DNA of 35,262 bases, from contig JBEKLQ010000032.1 in NCBI GenBank assembly GCA_050010115.1, positions 1 to 35,262 on the forward strand. The letters run 5' to 3'. Both the position numbers and the translations under genes were made by a program. The notes below the pieces were generated by a model. The model was not told the DNA's origin and ran no database searches. It saw only the letters and a program-made list of their open reading frames with translations. The stretch comes from JAKACA01 sp050010115 (GTDB lineage Bacteria; Actinomycetota; Acidimicrobiia; Acidimicrobiales; Bog-793). Below are positions 7,555 to 15,415 of the stretch, piece by piece; within the stretch, counting starts at the first letter, position 1; each line of letters starts with the position of its first letter.

Positions 7555-8732
7555 CTTCCGAGACGCTCCATGACGAGCGCGACATCCTTGTCGCCGCGGC
7601 CCGACATCGTAAGCAGCACCGTCGAGTCGGTCGGGATCGAACGGCCGGCCTCCCGGATGACCCACGCGAGCGCGTGGCAGGGCTCGAGCGCTCCGATGAT
7701 CCCCTCGGTCTCCGCCAGCACCTGGAACGCCGCCAGTACCTCGGTGTCGGTGGCTTCGTGGTACTCCGCCCTCCCGACATCGCCGAGGAAAGCGTGCTCC
7801 GGACCCACGCCGGGGTAGTCGAGGCCTGCCGAGATGGAGTGCGCCTCCAGGATCTGCCCGTTCTCGTCCTGCAAGAAACGCGACCTCATCCCATGCACGA
7901 CTCCAGGCACCCCGTGGCCCATGGCCGAGCCACCTTCGGCCTCGACACCGACCAGGCGAGCCCCGGAGTCCACGAAGCCGGCGAACGTGCCTGCCGCGTT
8001 CGAGCCACCGCCGACACAGGCGACGACGATGTCCGGGTCGATGCTGTGCAACAGGTCGCGGCACTGGCGCCGGGCCTCCTCGCCCACGATCCGCTGCAGC
8101 TCGCGCACGATGAACGGGTACGGGTGAGGGCCCATGACGGACCCGATGCAGTAGTGAGTCGTGGCGACCGTGGCGACCCAGTCCCTGAGCGCTTCGTTGA
8201 TGGCGTCCTTCAGCGTCTTGCTCCCCGACTCGACAGCCCGGACCTCGGCTCCGAGCAGGCTCATGCGGAAGACATTCAGCTCCTGGCGGGCGGTGTCGAC
8301 GGCGCCCATGTACACCGTGCATTCCATGCCGAACAGCGCCGCAGCCGTGGCCGTGGCCACACCGTGCTGGCCGGCGCCGGTCTCCGCCACGAGGCGCGTC
8401 TTGCCCATTCGCTGAGCGAGCAATGCCTGGCCGATCACGTTGTTCAGCTTGTGCGAGCCGGTGTGGTTGAGGTCCTCCCGCTTGAGCAGGAGCCGGATCC
8501 CGAGCCGCTCGGAGAGTCGTCGGCACTCGGTCACCGGTGTGGGTCGGCCGCCGTACTCGCGGAGCAGCCGGTCGAGCTCGCTCCGGAACGCCGGCTCGCT
8601 CCACGCCTTGTGGAACGCCGCGTCGAGCTCGTCGCAGGCGGGCACGAGCGACTCCGGCACGAAACGCCCGCCGAACTCCCCGAAGCGCCCCGTGGGCGAC
8701 GCCTCGCGCATCAATTCGCCGATCGGGTTCAT
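7551..8732 (-). CDS. trpB: Tryptophan synthase beta subunit
   Basis: 393 residues. PLP enzyme joining indole and serine to make tryptophan. Seen: GRFGEFGGRFVPESLVPA (15-32), typical of TrpB1-type proteins; the PLP lysine in LNHTGSHKLNNVIGQ (K95); GAGQHGVATATAAA for the catalytic Glu neighbourhood; GGGSNAAGTFAGF for phosphate binding; and LLTMSGRGDKD near the C-terminus. ATG 8732 overlaps the trpF stop by ATGA, and its end overlaps trpA by GTGA, so trpFBA should be translationally coupled. Length is normal. Certain. Confidence 0.98.
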   Translation of the reverse strand: MNPIGELMREASPTGRFGEFGGRFVPESLVPACDELDAAFHKAWSEPAFRSELDRLLREYGGRPTPVTECRRLSERLGIRLLLKREDLNHTGSHKLNNVIGQALLAQRMGKTRLVAETGAGQHGVATATAAALFGMECTVYMGAVDTARQELNVFRMSLLGAEVRAVESGSKTLKDAINEALRDWVATVATTHYCIGSVMGPHPYPFIVRELQRIVGEEARRQCRDLLHSIDPDIVVACVGGGSNAAGTFAGFVDSGARLVGVEAEGGSAMGHGVPGVVHGMRSRFLQDENGQILEAHSISAGLDYPGVGPEHAFLGDVGRAEYHEATDTEVLAAFQVLAETEGIIGALEPCHALAWVIREAGRSIPTDSTVLLTMSGRGDKDVALVMERLGR

Positions 8733-9388
8733 CGATCTTCCTGCCAGTCATAGGGACCCACGAGATCCTCGGGGTCGTAGGGCTCAGGTTCCGCGGCTCG
8801 GGCCGCCTGCACGAAAGCCCGGATCTTGCTCGGGTCCTTCTTCCCCGGCGAGGACTCCACACCGGTCGACACGTCGACACCCCAGGGGTGAACGGTCTTG
8901 ATGGCGTCGGCCACGTTCTTCGGGTCGAGACCGCCGGCGAGCACGAGGCGCCGGCCCTTCGGCGCCCCTTCGGCCAGACGCCAGTCGAACACCTTGCCCG
9001 ATCCTGGCCACGGCGTGTCGAGGAGAATGATGTCGGCACCGTACTCGGCTGCACGCTCCAGGCGGAAGTCACCAGCCGCAAACCCCTTGATCACGAGAGG
9101 CACGCGCACCGACACGTACCCGCAGTCCTCTCGGCTCTCGTGGCCGTGCAGCTGAGCGGCCTTGAGGCCGGCCCGGTTGATGATCTCGACGACTCGCTGG
9201 GGTTGCTCGTCGCGGAACACTCCCACCGTCACGATCTCCGGGGGCAGCCGCCTGACGATCGCCTGCACGGCGGTCGGCGTCATCTGGCGCGGCGATGGAG
9301 CGAAGACGAACCCCACGGCGTCGGCGCCCATCGCCACGGCCAACAGCGCGTCCTCTTCGCCGGTGATCCCGCAGATCTTGACCCACAT
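8729..9388 (-). CDS. trpF: Phosphoribosylanthranilate isomerase
   Basis: 219 residues, a (beta/alpha)8 barrel catalysing the Amadori rearrangement of phosphoribosylanthranilate. Seen: WVKICGITGEEDA with the catalytic cysteine (C6), GFVFAPSPRQ (27-36), QLHGHES (about 79-85), the catalytic Asp in IILLDTPWPGSGKVFDW, LAGGLDPKNV, and VDVSTGVESSPGKKDPSKI. A C-terminal acidic tail of about 20 residues follows the normal end. ATG start forms TGATG with the trpC stop. A GAGG motif, part of the last 15-bp repeat in trpC, lies 10 nt before the ATG. Many actinobacteria lack trpF and use bifunctional PriA, so its presence here is notable. Confidence 0.95.
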   Translation of the reverse strand: MWVKICGITGEEDALLAVAMGADAVGFVFAPSPRQMTPTAVQAIVRRLPPEIVTVGVFRDEQPQRVVEIINRAGLKAAQLHGHESREDCGYVSVRVPLVIKGFAAGDFRLERAAEYGADIILLDTPWPGSGKVFDWRLAEGAPKGRRLVLAGGLDPKNVADAIKTVHPWGVDVSTGVESSPGKKDPSKIRAFVQAARAAEPEPYDPEDLVGPYDWQEDR

Positions 9389-10323
9389 CAGGCGGGGACC
9401 TCGGAGGCGGGGACCTCGGAGGTGGGGACCTCGGAGGTGGGGACCTCGGAGGCGCCGTTCCGGCTCATGCCGGCGCCGCCGGCGCCACCGGCGCCACCCG
9501 CGCCCGGAGGAGCGCCGCGCAGCGCCCGCACGGCTTCTACCCGGTCCCGGCTACGGACGAAGGCCTCCCCCACCAAGACGGCGTCGTAACCAACGTTGCC
9601 GAGGCGCACGACGTCGGATCGCGACGTGATGCCGGACTCCGCCACCTTCACGACGCTGGCCGGGAGCTCGGCCGCCACGTGTTCCGCACGGGCGGTATCG
9701 ACCTCGAAGGTACGAAGATCACGTTGGTTCACGCCGATGACCTCGGCACCGGCTGCGACGGCCCGGACCGCCTCCGCCCGGTCGTGCACCTCCACGACAG
9801 CCGCCAGCTGCAACGATCCGGCGAGGTGGATGAACCGGGCGAGCTCGGTGTCGTCCAGAGCGGCCACGATGAGCAGAACGGCGTCGGCCCCCATCAGCCG
9901 GGCGTCGTAGAGATCGGCCTCGGCGACAGTGAAGTCCTTGCGCAGCACCGGGATCGACGTCGCAGCCCGTGCAGCGGCGAGATCGGCCGGTGAGCCCGAG
10001 AAGTGCCGTGCGTCGGTCAGCACGGACAGGCAAGCTGCTCCTCCGCGCTCGTAGTCCGCCGCCAGCCCTGCCGGGTCGAGGTCCATCGCCAAGTCTCCCT
10101 TGGACGGCGAACGGCGCTTCACCTCGGCGATGACCGTCGGGCCGTCACCTTGCCGCAAGCTCTCGGTGAAAGGCCGGACGCGATCGGCGAGTGCCCCGCT
10201 TCCCACCTTGGTCCGGGCAAGATCGGCCAGGGTGGCGAGGTCGCGTTCATCCGCCGCTGCCCTGGCTCGATGCCATGCGACGATGCCGGCGAGGTACGTC
10301 GACGACAAAGAGCTCGGCGACAT
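9388..10323 (-). CDS. trpC: Indole-3-glycerol phosphate synthase with repetitive C-terminal tail
   Basis: 311 residues. Ring closure of CdRP to indole-3-glycerol phosphate. Seen: VIAEVKRRSPSKGDL (about 64-78), LSVLTDARHFSGS, VLRKDFTVAEADLYDARLMGADAVLLI, VIGVNQRDLRTFEVD and VAESGITSRSDV, the standard barrel motifs. The enzyme fold should finish near residue 268. The remaining roughly 43 residues are low complexity: a Gly/Ala stretch (GAGGAGGAG), then four SEVP(A/T) pentapeptides encoded by four 15-bp tandem repeats. ATG start at 10323 has TAGGCT 7 nt before it on the minus strand, suggesting an internal leaderless promoter for trpCFBA. It lies 45 nt after the transporter gene. Confidence 0.95.
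   Translation of the reverse strand: MSPSSLSSTYLAGIVAWHRARAAADERDLATLADLARTKVGSGALADRVRPFTESLRQGDGPTVIAEVKRRSPSKGDLAMDLDPAGLAADYERGGAACLSVLTDARHFSGSPADLAAARAATSIPVLRKDFTVAEADLYDARLMGADAVLLIVAALDDTELARFIHLAGSLQLAAVVEVHDRAEAVRAVAAGAEVIGVNQRDLRTFEVDTARAEHVAAELPASVVKVAESGITSRSDVVRLGNVGYDAVLVGEAFVRSRDRVEAVRALRGAPPGAGGAGGAGGAGMSRNGASEVPTSEVPTSEVPASEVPA
9391..9450. repeat. Four 15-bp in-frame tandem repeats at the 3' end of trpC
   Basis: Plus-strand units are GGCGGGGACCTCGGA (9391-9405 and 9406-9420) and GGTGGGGACCTCGGA (9421-9435 and 9436-9450): four contiguous copies with one variable base. On the coding (minus) strand each gives TCCGAGGTCCCCRCC, translated SEVPA or SEVPT. The array ends directly at the trpC stop. 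Each copy carries GAGG, a Shine-Dalgarno-like motif, at 15-nt spacing, with the last one 10 nt from the trpF ATG. Gain or loss of units stays in frame. A separate run of about three 9-bp GC-rich units (CGGCGCCRC, 9471-9497) encodes the neighbouring GAG triplets. Confidence 0.9.
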
Positions 10324-10336
10324 AGGGGCGAGCCTA
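10324..10336 (-). promoter_or_regulatory. Predicted leaderless promoter (-10) of trpC
   Basis: On the minus strand TAGGCT (10336-10331) is followed by 7 nt and the trpC ATG at 10323. TAnnnT is the actinobacterial -10 consensus, and this spacing places the start site at or next to the start codon. No clear -35 or Shine-Dalgarno is seen. It would give trpCFBA a promoter separate from the upstream his-trpE genes. Confidence 0.5.
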
Positions 10337-10368
10337 CCGGGCGGCGCGAGCGCGCCCGTGGTGGCGGG

Positions 10369-11286
10369 TCAGGGAGCGCTGGCAACGCCCGGTCGTCCGG
10401 GACGCGTTCGGTCCACGCGTGGTCGCACGAGCCGGTCCTCGGCCGACGTGTTCACGATCAGCGGCGAGTGGCACAGCACGAAGAGCCCGATCGACATGAG
10501 CAGGAGGGCGAGCGCATCGACGGTGAGGGCCCCCACCGAGCCCCGCAGGTTGTCGCCGAACAGGCCCACTCCGATGACGATGCTGGCGATGGGGTCGACG
10601 ATCACGAGTGAGGCTTGGGACGCGGTGATCGGCCCGGCGTGGAACGCGTTCTGGGCGAGGAACAAGCCGCTCAAGCCCGAGATCGCGATCGCGTAGGGCT
10701 CGAAGTGGGTGAACACATGACCCAAACCCGCCTGGCTCAGCGTCGTCGTCGCCTTCATGAAGCCTGCGCAGGCCGCGAACGACACCGCCGCTCCAGTCCC
10801 GAACCAGGCGGATCGCCAGGGCCGCGTCCCGAAACGCGCCAGCGCCACGGACACGACCACCGCTCCAGCGGTCGCGGTGATCATCAGCAGCCACCCCAGC
10901 GAATCGGGGATCTCGTTACCGCCACCCTGATCGCTGACGACAAGGAATGTCGCAAGTCCCGCCACCGTGAGCGTCACGCCGGCGGCCTCACGCCAGCCGA
11001 GCGGCCGGCCGAACCAGACACGTAGGATGACGACGAGGAAGAGCAGTTCGGTGACCAGCAGCGGCTGCACCAGCGTCAGGCCGCCCTGCGAGAGTGCCGC
11101 GACCTGGAATGCGAACGCGCCCACCATGGCGGCGAAGCCGAAGAACCAGACCGGTCGCCGGAGCAGGTGCGCCACCAGCTTCCAGCTCAGCGACGCGTCG
11201 GGCGGTGCCGTCTCCACACCGATGCGTTCGAGGACCGTGGCGAGCGCGTTGCACAGCGCCGCCGCCAAAGCGAACACGACCGCCAT
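10369..11286 (-). CDS. DMT-superfamily membrane transporter (EamA/NIPA-like)
   Basis: 305 residues with about nine or ten hydrophobic segments and a short, charged cytoplasmic-type C-tail (about 35 residues, many Arg). Seen: N-terminal MAVVFALAAALCNALATVLERIG, resembling the first helix of DMT/EamA-type carriers, and internal two-fold layout with helices near residues 1-20, 50-70, 78-95, 103-122 and again 130-150 to 250-270. Start is placed at ATG 11286, the first ATG next to the hydrophobic helix and 7 nt after the ygfZ-like stop. An AGGAG motif lies about 10 nt before it. It sits between trpE/ygfZ and trpC, so an export role for an aromatic amino acid or intermediate is possible, but only by context; the substrate is unknown. 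Confidence 0.8.
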   Translation of the reverse strand: MAVVFALAAALCNALATVLERIGVETAPPDASLSWKLVAHLLRRPVWFFGFAAMVGAFAFQVAALSQGGLTLVQPLLVTELLFLVVILRVWFGRPLGWREAAGVTLTVAGLATFLVVSDQGGGNEIPDSLGWLLMITATAGAVVVSVALARFGTRPWRSAWFGTGAAVSFAACAGFMKATTTLSQAGLGHVFTHFEPYAIAISGLSGLFLAQNAFHAGPITASQASLVIVDPIASIVIGVGLFGDNLRGSVGALTVDALALLLMSIGLFVLCHSPLIVNTSAEDRLVRPRVDRTRPGRPGVASAP

Positions 11287-11293
11287 CGGTGTC

Positions 11294-12286
11294 CTACTCC
11301 TCGAACAGCGGCAACGAACGGGCAGCGGCCTGGCGCAGGCTCCCGTCGCCATCCTGTTCGCCGTTCAGCCGCACCGACACGCCAGCCGGCACATCGACGC
11401 TGCGCTTCAGGTACCCGAGGGCGACGTAGGACCCGAAGCCCGGGGACCACGCCGCGCTCGTGAGCTCGCCGATACTGTCGCCGTCGCCCGTGAGGAGGGC
11501 GTCACCGGGCGCCGGCCGGGCGCCGCCGCGATCGCCTTCGATCACAAGGCCACGGAGCCGCCGCGGGGTGTTGGAACCGCGGGCGTCGAGCCGTGCCACG
11601 AGTTCCTGGCCCGTGTAGCAGCCCTTTGTGAAACTGACCGAGTGGTCCACGAGGTCGCCGGCTTCCTGCGGGATCGTGCGCTCCGTGAGCTCGGCACCGA
11701 GCCGGGGTACGCCGGCCTCGATCCGTGCGGCATCGAACGCTTCATCGGCCCCAGCGCCTACGGCCTCGAGCCCGAGCGCCGACCCGTCGATGGCGGTCGG
11801 GTCGCCCGTGAACACGACGTCGCGACCACTCCAGCCGGGCCAGTCGACGTCGATGACAGCGAGCGGCTGCAGCACCCCTCTAGCGCCGAGGCCGGCGCCG
11901 GCCGGAAGGTAAGGCCCCCGCAACTCCACCATATGCAGGCCGTCGACGAGCTCGAGGTCGGCCTTGACCCGCAGCTTGAACCGCCGGAGGCGTTCGAAGA
12001 GCACGTTCCCGTAGCCCGAAGCCACGTCGAGCAGAAAGCGATCCTCGCCGACGGAGGCGACCCGGCTGTAACAGTCGATCTTTCCTTGGGGGGAGAGGAC
12101 GAGGGTCTCAGCAGAGCCCACCTTGCCGCCGAGCGTCGAGACGTCTTGGCTCAGCTGGCCCTGGAGCCAGTCGCGGGCGCCCGGGCCGGTGACGATGACG
12201 CCATCGCGGGGAACAACGCGCCACGCCGCGCCGCGGCGGATTCCCGCGTAGCTCGCCTCGACCGTCTCGATGTCAGAACACGCCAT
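11294..12286 (-). CDS. YgfZ/GcvT-like folate-binding protein
   Basis: 330 residues related to the YgfZ/IBA57 family, tetrahydrofolate-binding proteins that help maintain some Fe-S enzymes. Seen: the family signature KGCYTGQE at 221-228, an N-terminal region VIVTGPGARDWLQGQLSQDV (about 30-49) and LSPQGKIDCY (about 64-73). ATG 12286 is chosen; it overlaps the end of trpE by 14 bp, and the frame open further upstream is trpE shadow. In this position it interrupts the trp block between trpE and the transporter. Molecular role is family knowledge; no tryptophan-specific function can be read from the sequence. Confidence 0.9.
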   Translation of the reverse strand: MACSDIETVEASYAGIRRGAAWRVVPRDGVIVTGPGARDWLQGQLSQDVSTLGGKVGSAETLVLSPQGKIDCYSRVASVGEDRFLLDVASGYGNVLFERLRRFKLRVKADLELVDGLHMVELRGPYLPAGAGLGARGVLQPLAVIDVDWPGWSGRDVVFTGDPTAIDGSALGLEAVGAGADEAFDAARIEAGVPRLGAELTERTIPQEAGDLVDHSVSFTKGCYTGQELVARLDARGSNTPRRLRGLVIEGDRGGARPAPGDALLTGDGDSIGELTSAAWSPGFGSYVALGYLKRSVDVPAGVSVRLNGEQDGDGSLRQAAARSLPLFEE

Positions 12287-13853
12287 CACCGGGGTCAACA
12301 GCGCGGCCGGCAGCAAGCTTCCGCGCCCCCGCCACAGCCGCCAGCACCGCGGCAGCCTTATGGGCACACTCGGCATCCTCGGCATGCGGATCGCTGTCCG
12401 CCACGATGCCGGCACCGGCCTGTACCGACGCCCGCCCGTCCGGGGTCGCAACGAGGGTCCGGATGGCGATGGCGGTGTCGAGGTTGCCCGAGAAGTCGAT
12501 GTAGCCGACGACGCCGGCGTAGGGGCCTCGTTTGGTGAGCTCCAGCTCGTCGATGATCTCCATCGCCCTCACCTTGGGGGCGCCGGACACCGTCCCGGCC
12601 GGAAGCGTCGCACGCAGCACATCGATCGGGCCTTTGCCTTCCACGAGCTCGCCGGACACCTGCGACGTGAGGTGCATCACGTGGCTGTAACGCTCGACCG
12701 TCATCAACTCGTCGACATGCTCGGTGCCGTAGCGGACGACGCGGCCGACGTCGTTGCGGGCGAGGTCTACGAGCATGATGTGCTCAGCGACCTCCTTCGG
12801 GTGCTCGACGAGCTCGGCCTCGAGCTGGCGGTCCTCCTCCTCCGACGCCCCCCGGCGGCGCGTCCCCGCGATGGGCCGGGACACGACGCGGCCCTCGAGC
12901 AGCTGCACGAGTGGCTCGGGGGACGCCCCCACGACCGCCACGTCACCTTGGCGGAGGAAGAACATGTACGGGCTGGGGTTGACCTGCCGCAGCACGCGGT
13001 AGACGTCGAACGGGTCGCAGCCGAGGTCGATGTCATAACGCTGCGACAGCACGATCTGGAACGCGTCCCCTGCCCGGATGTGCTCCTTGGCCACCTCGAC
13101 GGCGAGCTGGTAGGCCTCGGACGGCATCTGGCGCCGGACCTCGGAGACCGGGAGGCGCTCGGACCGGTCCGGAGGTGCGACGAGTGGCTCGCGGCTCGGG
13201 CGCTCCAGATCCGAGCGGAGCTCCTCGAGGCGCTTGCCGGCCACCTCGTATCGAGCCAGGGCGTCGGCCACGTCCGGCTCGCCGTCAGGGCCGAGTGGCA
13301 CGACCACGTTGTCCACCAGGGTCACGCGCTGGCGCCAGTGGTCGAAGGCCGCCAGCTCGCCGATGACGGACACGACGGCATCGGGCACACCGAGATCGTC
13401 GTGTGGTGGCGGGCCGAGGCGCTCCACCTCGCGAACGACGTCGTAGCCGAGATAACCGACGAGGCCTCCGTGCAGAGGCGGTAGATCCGCCAGCGAAGGC
13501 GACCGCAGCTCGTCGACCATGACCTCGATGGCAGCCAGGATGCCCCGGTCGAGTGGGATCGCCACCGGGAGGTCACCGTGGACCTCGACATCCAGGCCCC
13601 GAGCGATCAACGTGGCCACCGGTGAGCGGCCGAGGAACGAGAAGCGGCTCCAGCGCTCACCGTGCTCGACGCTCTCGAGCAAGAAACCCGCCCCGTCACC
13701 CACGACCGCCCTGAACGCGCCGACCGGCGTGATCGTGTCCGCCACGAGCTCGCGCCACACCGGCACGACGCGATGGCGGAGCGCCTGGGTGGCAAAGGCT
13801 GCCGGGTCGGGCGCCAGCGTCATCGGGCGCGCACCGGCGTCAAGTCGAGCCAC
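12273..13853 (-). CDS. trpE: Anthranilate synthase component I
   Basis: 526 residues. Converts chorismate to anthranilate using ammonia supplied by the TrpG glutaminase, which is not in this window. Seen: the tryptophan-feedback motif LLES (about 58-61) followed by RWSRFSFLG; a C-terminal chorismate-binding domain with FQIVLSQRYDID, SPEPLVQLLEGRVVSRPIAGTRRRG, MLVDLARNDVGRV, SGAPKVRAMEIIDELE and YAGVVGYIDFSGNLDTAIAIRT. Two starts are possible: GTG 13853 (6 nt after hisI) and ATG 13823 (MTLAPDPAAF); neither has a clear Shine-Dalgarno. Because LLES is intact, end-product inhibition by tryptophan is likely. The 3' end overlaps the ygfZ-like gene. Confidence 0.96.
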   Translation of the reverse strand: MARLDAGARPMTLAPDPAAFATQALRHRVVPVWRELVADTITPVGAFRAVVGDGAGFLLESVEHGERWSRFSFLGRSPVATLIARGLDVEVHGDLPVAIPLDRGILAAIEVMVDELRSPSLADLPPLHGGLVGYLGYDVVREVERLGPPPHDDLGVPDAVVSVIGELAAFDHWRQRVTLVDNVVVPLGPDGEPDVADALARYEVAGKRLEELRSDLERPSREPLVAPPDRSERLPVSEVRRQMPSEAYQLAVEVAKEHIRAGDAFQIVLSQRYDIDLGCDPFDVYRVLRQVNPSPYMFFLRQGDVAVVGASPEPLVQLLEGRVVSRPIAGTRRRGASEEEDRQLEAELVEHPKEVAEHIMLVDLARNDVGRVVRYGTEHVDELMTVERYSHVMHLTSQVSGELVEGKGPIDVLRATLPAGTVSGAPKVRAMEIIDELELTKRGPYAGVVGYIDFSGNLDTAIAIRTLVATPDGRASVQAGAGIVADSDPHAEDAECAHKAAAVLAAVAGARKLAAGRAVDPGDGVF

Positions 13854-13859
13854 CCGGCG

Positions 13860-14201
13860 TCACGACGACGGCGACAGCACCCGGAAGAAACACGATCGCT
13901 CCCCGGTGTGGCAGGCCCCTCTGCCTTCTTGCTCGACGAGCACGAGCAGCGCATCGCCGTCACAGTCGTACCGGATCTCGCGGACGTGCTGCCGGTCCCC
14001 GGAAGTCTCGCCCTTGCACCAGTACTCCTGCCGGCTCCGGCTCCAGAACCATGTACGGCGGCTCGCGAGGGTGCGCCGCAACGCTTCGGCATCCATCCAC
14101 GCCAGCATCAGCACCTGGCCCGTCGCTTCCTCCTGCACGATGGCAGCGACGAGTCCGTCGGCGCCGAAGCTGATATCGCCCATGGAGTCTGCGGCTGTCA
14201 C
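13860..14201 (-). CDS. hisI: Phosphoribosyl-AMP cyclohydrolase
   Basis: 113 residues. Opens the purine ring of phosphoribosyl-AMP, the third step of histidine synthesis. Seen: GQVLMLAWMDAEALRRTLASRRTWFWSRSR (about 28-57), CKGETSGDRQHV (Zn-binding Cys), DCDGDALLVLVEQEG (metal-binding DCDGD) and ACHTGERSCFF. It is a stand-alone cyclohydrolase with no HisE domain. Start set at GTG 14201, which overlaps the upstream GroES-like stop as GTGA and gives a normal length; ATG 14183 is an alternative six codons later. hisE is not in the window. Confidence 0.95.
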   Translation of the reverse strand: MTAADSMGDISFGADGLVAAIVQEEATGQVLMLAWMDAEALRRTLASRRTWFWSRSRQEYWCKGETSGDRQHVREIRYDCDGDALLVLVEQEGRGACHTGERSCFFRVLSPSS

Positions 14202-14596
14202 AGGTACAGACCCGTGCCGCCATCCATGCGTTCCGACGCGATGGCATGGATGTCCCGCTCGCGGAGGATCAGGTACTCGTCGCCCTGCACGTCCACCTCG
14301 AAGCACTCCTCAGGGTTGAACAGCACCGTGTCGCCGGCACGTATCGTGCGCACGTGGGGCCCGACGGCAGCCACCTCGGCCCAGGACAACCGGCGCAGGA
14401 CCTGCGCCGTAGCCGGGATCAGGATGCCGGATCGCGAGCGTCGCTCGCCCTCCGACTGCGGCAGGTTGACGAGCACCCGGTCGTTCAGCATCGTCACGGG
14501 CTGCTTGCCGTCCGCACCGCGCGAGGGCCTCTTCGCTCGGGGCGCGGCTCCGCCTCTCTCGGCCGGTCTGCCCTCATCGGTCTGCACGACGAGCAA
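14198..14596 (-). CDS. GroES-like (Cpn10) protein, divergent
   Basis: 132 residues. From about residue 36 (MLNDRVLVNLPQ) the protein follows the GroES fold: mobile-loop-like SRSGILIPATA, AEVAAVGPHVRTIRAGDTVLFNP, and a C-terminal EYLILRERDIHAI. The usual roof-loop YGG-T segment is replaced by PEECFEVDV. The first 35 residues are an Arg/Gly-rich extension not seen in housekeeping GroES. TTG 14596 is chosen because GAGGGG lies 8 nt before it; GTG 14587, GTG 14497 or ATG 14491 would give shorter forms, the last two matching standard GroES. It overlaps hisI by GTGA and follows hisF by 42 nt. No GroEL is in the window. Fold is fairly sure; a chaperonin partner role is inference. Confidence 0.82.
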   Translation of the reverse strand: MLVVQTDEGRPAERGGAAPRAKRPSRGADGKQPVTMLNDRVLVNLPQSEGERRSRSGILIPATAQVLRRLSWAEVAAVGPHVRTIRAGDTVLFNPEECFEVDVQGDEYLILRERDIHAIASERMDGGTGLYL

Positions 14597-14638
14597 CGGT
14601 ACCGCCCCTCGTGAGCGATGGCGGCGGGAAACGCCGGC

Positions 14639-15415
14639 TCAGGCGCCCGGCGGCCGCACTGTGATGCCGTTGGCGGCGAGGTGGCGCTTTGCATCCGCGA
14701 TACTGAAGCGACCGAAGTGGAAGATCGAGGCGGCGAGCAGCCCATCCGCTCCGCCCGCGGCGGCACCGGCCACGAGATGGTCCAGGGAGCCCACACCGCC
14801 CGAGGCGATCACCGGCAACCGGACCGCGTCCGCCACGGCGCGCGTCAGCTCCAGGTCATAGCCCAGCTCTGTGCCGTCGCGATCCATCGAGGTCACGAGG
14901 AGCTCACCCGCGCCGAGCTCCGCGCACCTCCTGGCCCAGCCGAGCGCCCCCAGGCCCGTGGGGCGCCGGCCGCCGTGAGTGACGACCTCGAAACCGGAGC
15001 TGGCAGCCGCAGCGGTCCTCCGCACGTCCATGGCCACGACCACGCACTGCGATCCGAACTCGGCAGCGAGCTCGCTGATGAGCTCGGGCCGGGCCACGGC
15101 GGCCGAATTGAGGGCCACCTTGTCGGCGCCGGCACGCAAGAGCCGGCGGGCGTCGTCGGACGAGCGGAGACCGCCGCCGATCGTGAGCGGGATGAACACC
15201 TGCTCGGCGGCCCGCTCGACGATCCCCAGCATGATCGAGCGATCGTCGGAAGACGCCGTGATATCGAGGATCACCAGCTCGTCCGCCCCTTCGGCGTCGT
15301 AACGGCGAGCCAGCTCCACCGGGTCACCGGCGTCGCGGATGTCGACGAATTCGACGCCCTTCACGACCCGACCGGCGTCGACATCGAGGCACGGGATGAC
15401 GCGGACCGCCCTCAC
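14639..15415 (-). CDS. hisF: Imidazole glycerol phosphate synthase, cyclase subunit
   Basis: 258 residues, (beta/alpha)8 barrel that uses ammonia from HisH to make imidazole glycerol phosphate and AICAR. Seen: VIPCLDVDAGRVVKGVEF with the first catalytic Asp, VFIPLTIGGGLRSSDDARRLLRAGADKVALNSAA, the second catalytic Asp in LLVTSMDRDGTELGYD, and VIASGGVGSLDHL. Start is GTG 15415, overlapping the hisA stop as GTGA; the frame extends further upstream only as hisA shadow. Normal length. Confidence 0.97.
   Translation of the reverse strand: MRAVRVIPCLDVDAGRVVKGVEFVDIRDAGDPVELARRYDAEGADELVILDITASSDDRSIMLGIVERAAEQVFIPLTIGGGLRSSDDARRLLRAGADKVALNSAAVARPELISELAAEFGSQCVVVAMDVRRTAAAASSGFEVVTHGGRRPTGLGALGWARRCAELGAGELLVTSMDRDGTELGYDLELTRAVADAVRLPVIASGGVGSLDHLVAGAAAGGADGLLAASIFHFGRFSIADAKRHLAANGITVRPPGA

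Noticed and set aside
6775..9081. A 768-residue minus-strand frame spanning trpA and parts of trpB and trpF
   Set aside because: Only the last 259 residues match TrpA; the rest is off-frame reading of trpB/trpF, which have clear motifs in their own frames.
9391..9450. Tandem repeats as a CRISPR array or transposon end
   Set aside because: Units are 15 bp, contiguous and without spacers, and they are in frame within trpC.
10967..12538. A 523-residue plus-strand frame opposite the transporter, ygfZ and trpE
   Set aside because: Shadow of minus-strand genes with recognisable families; no motifs of its own.
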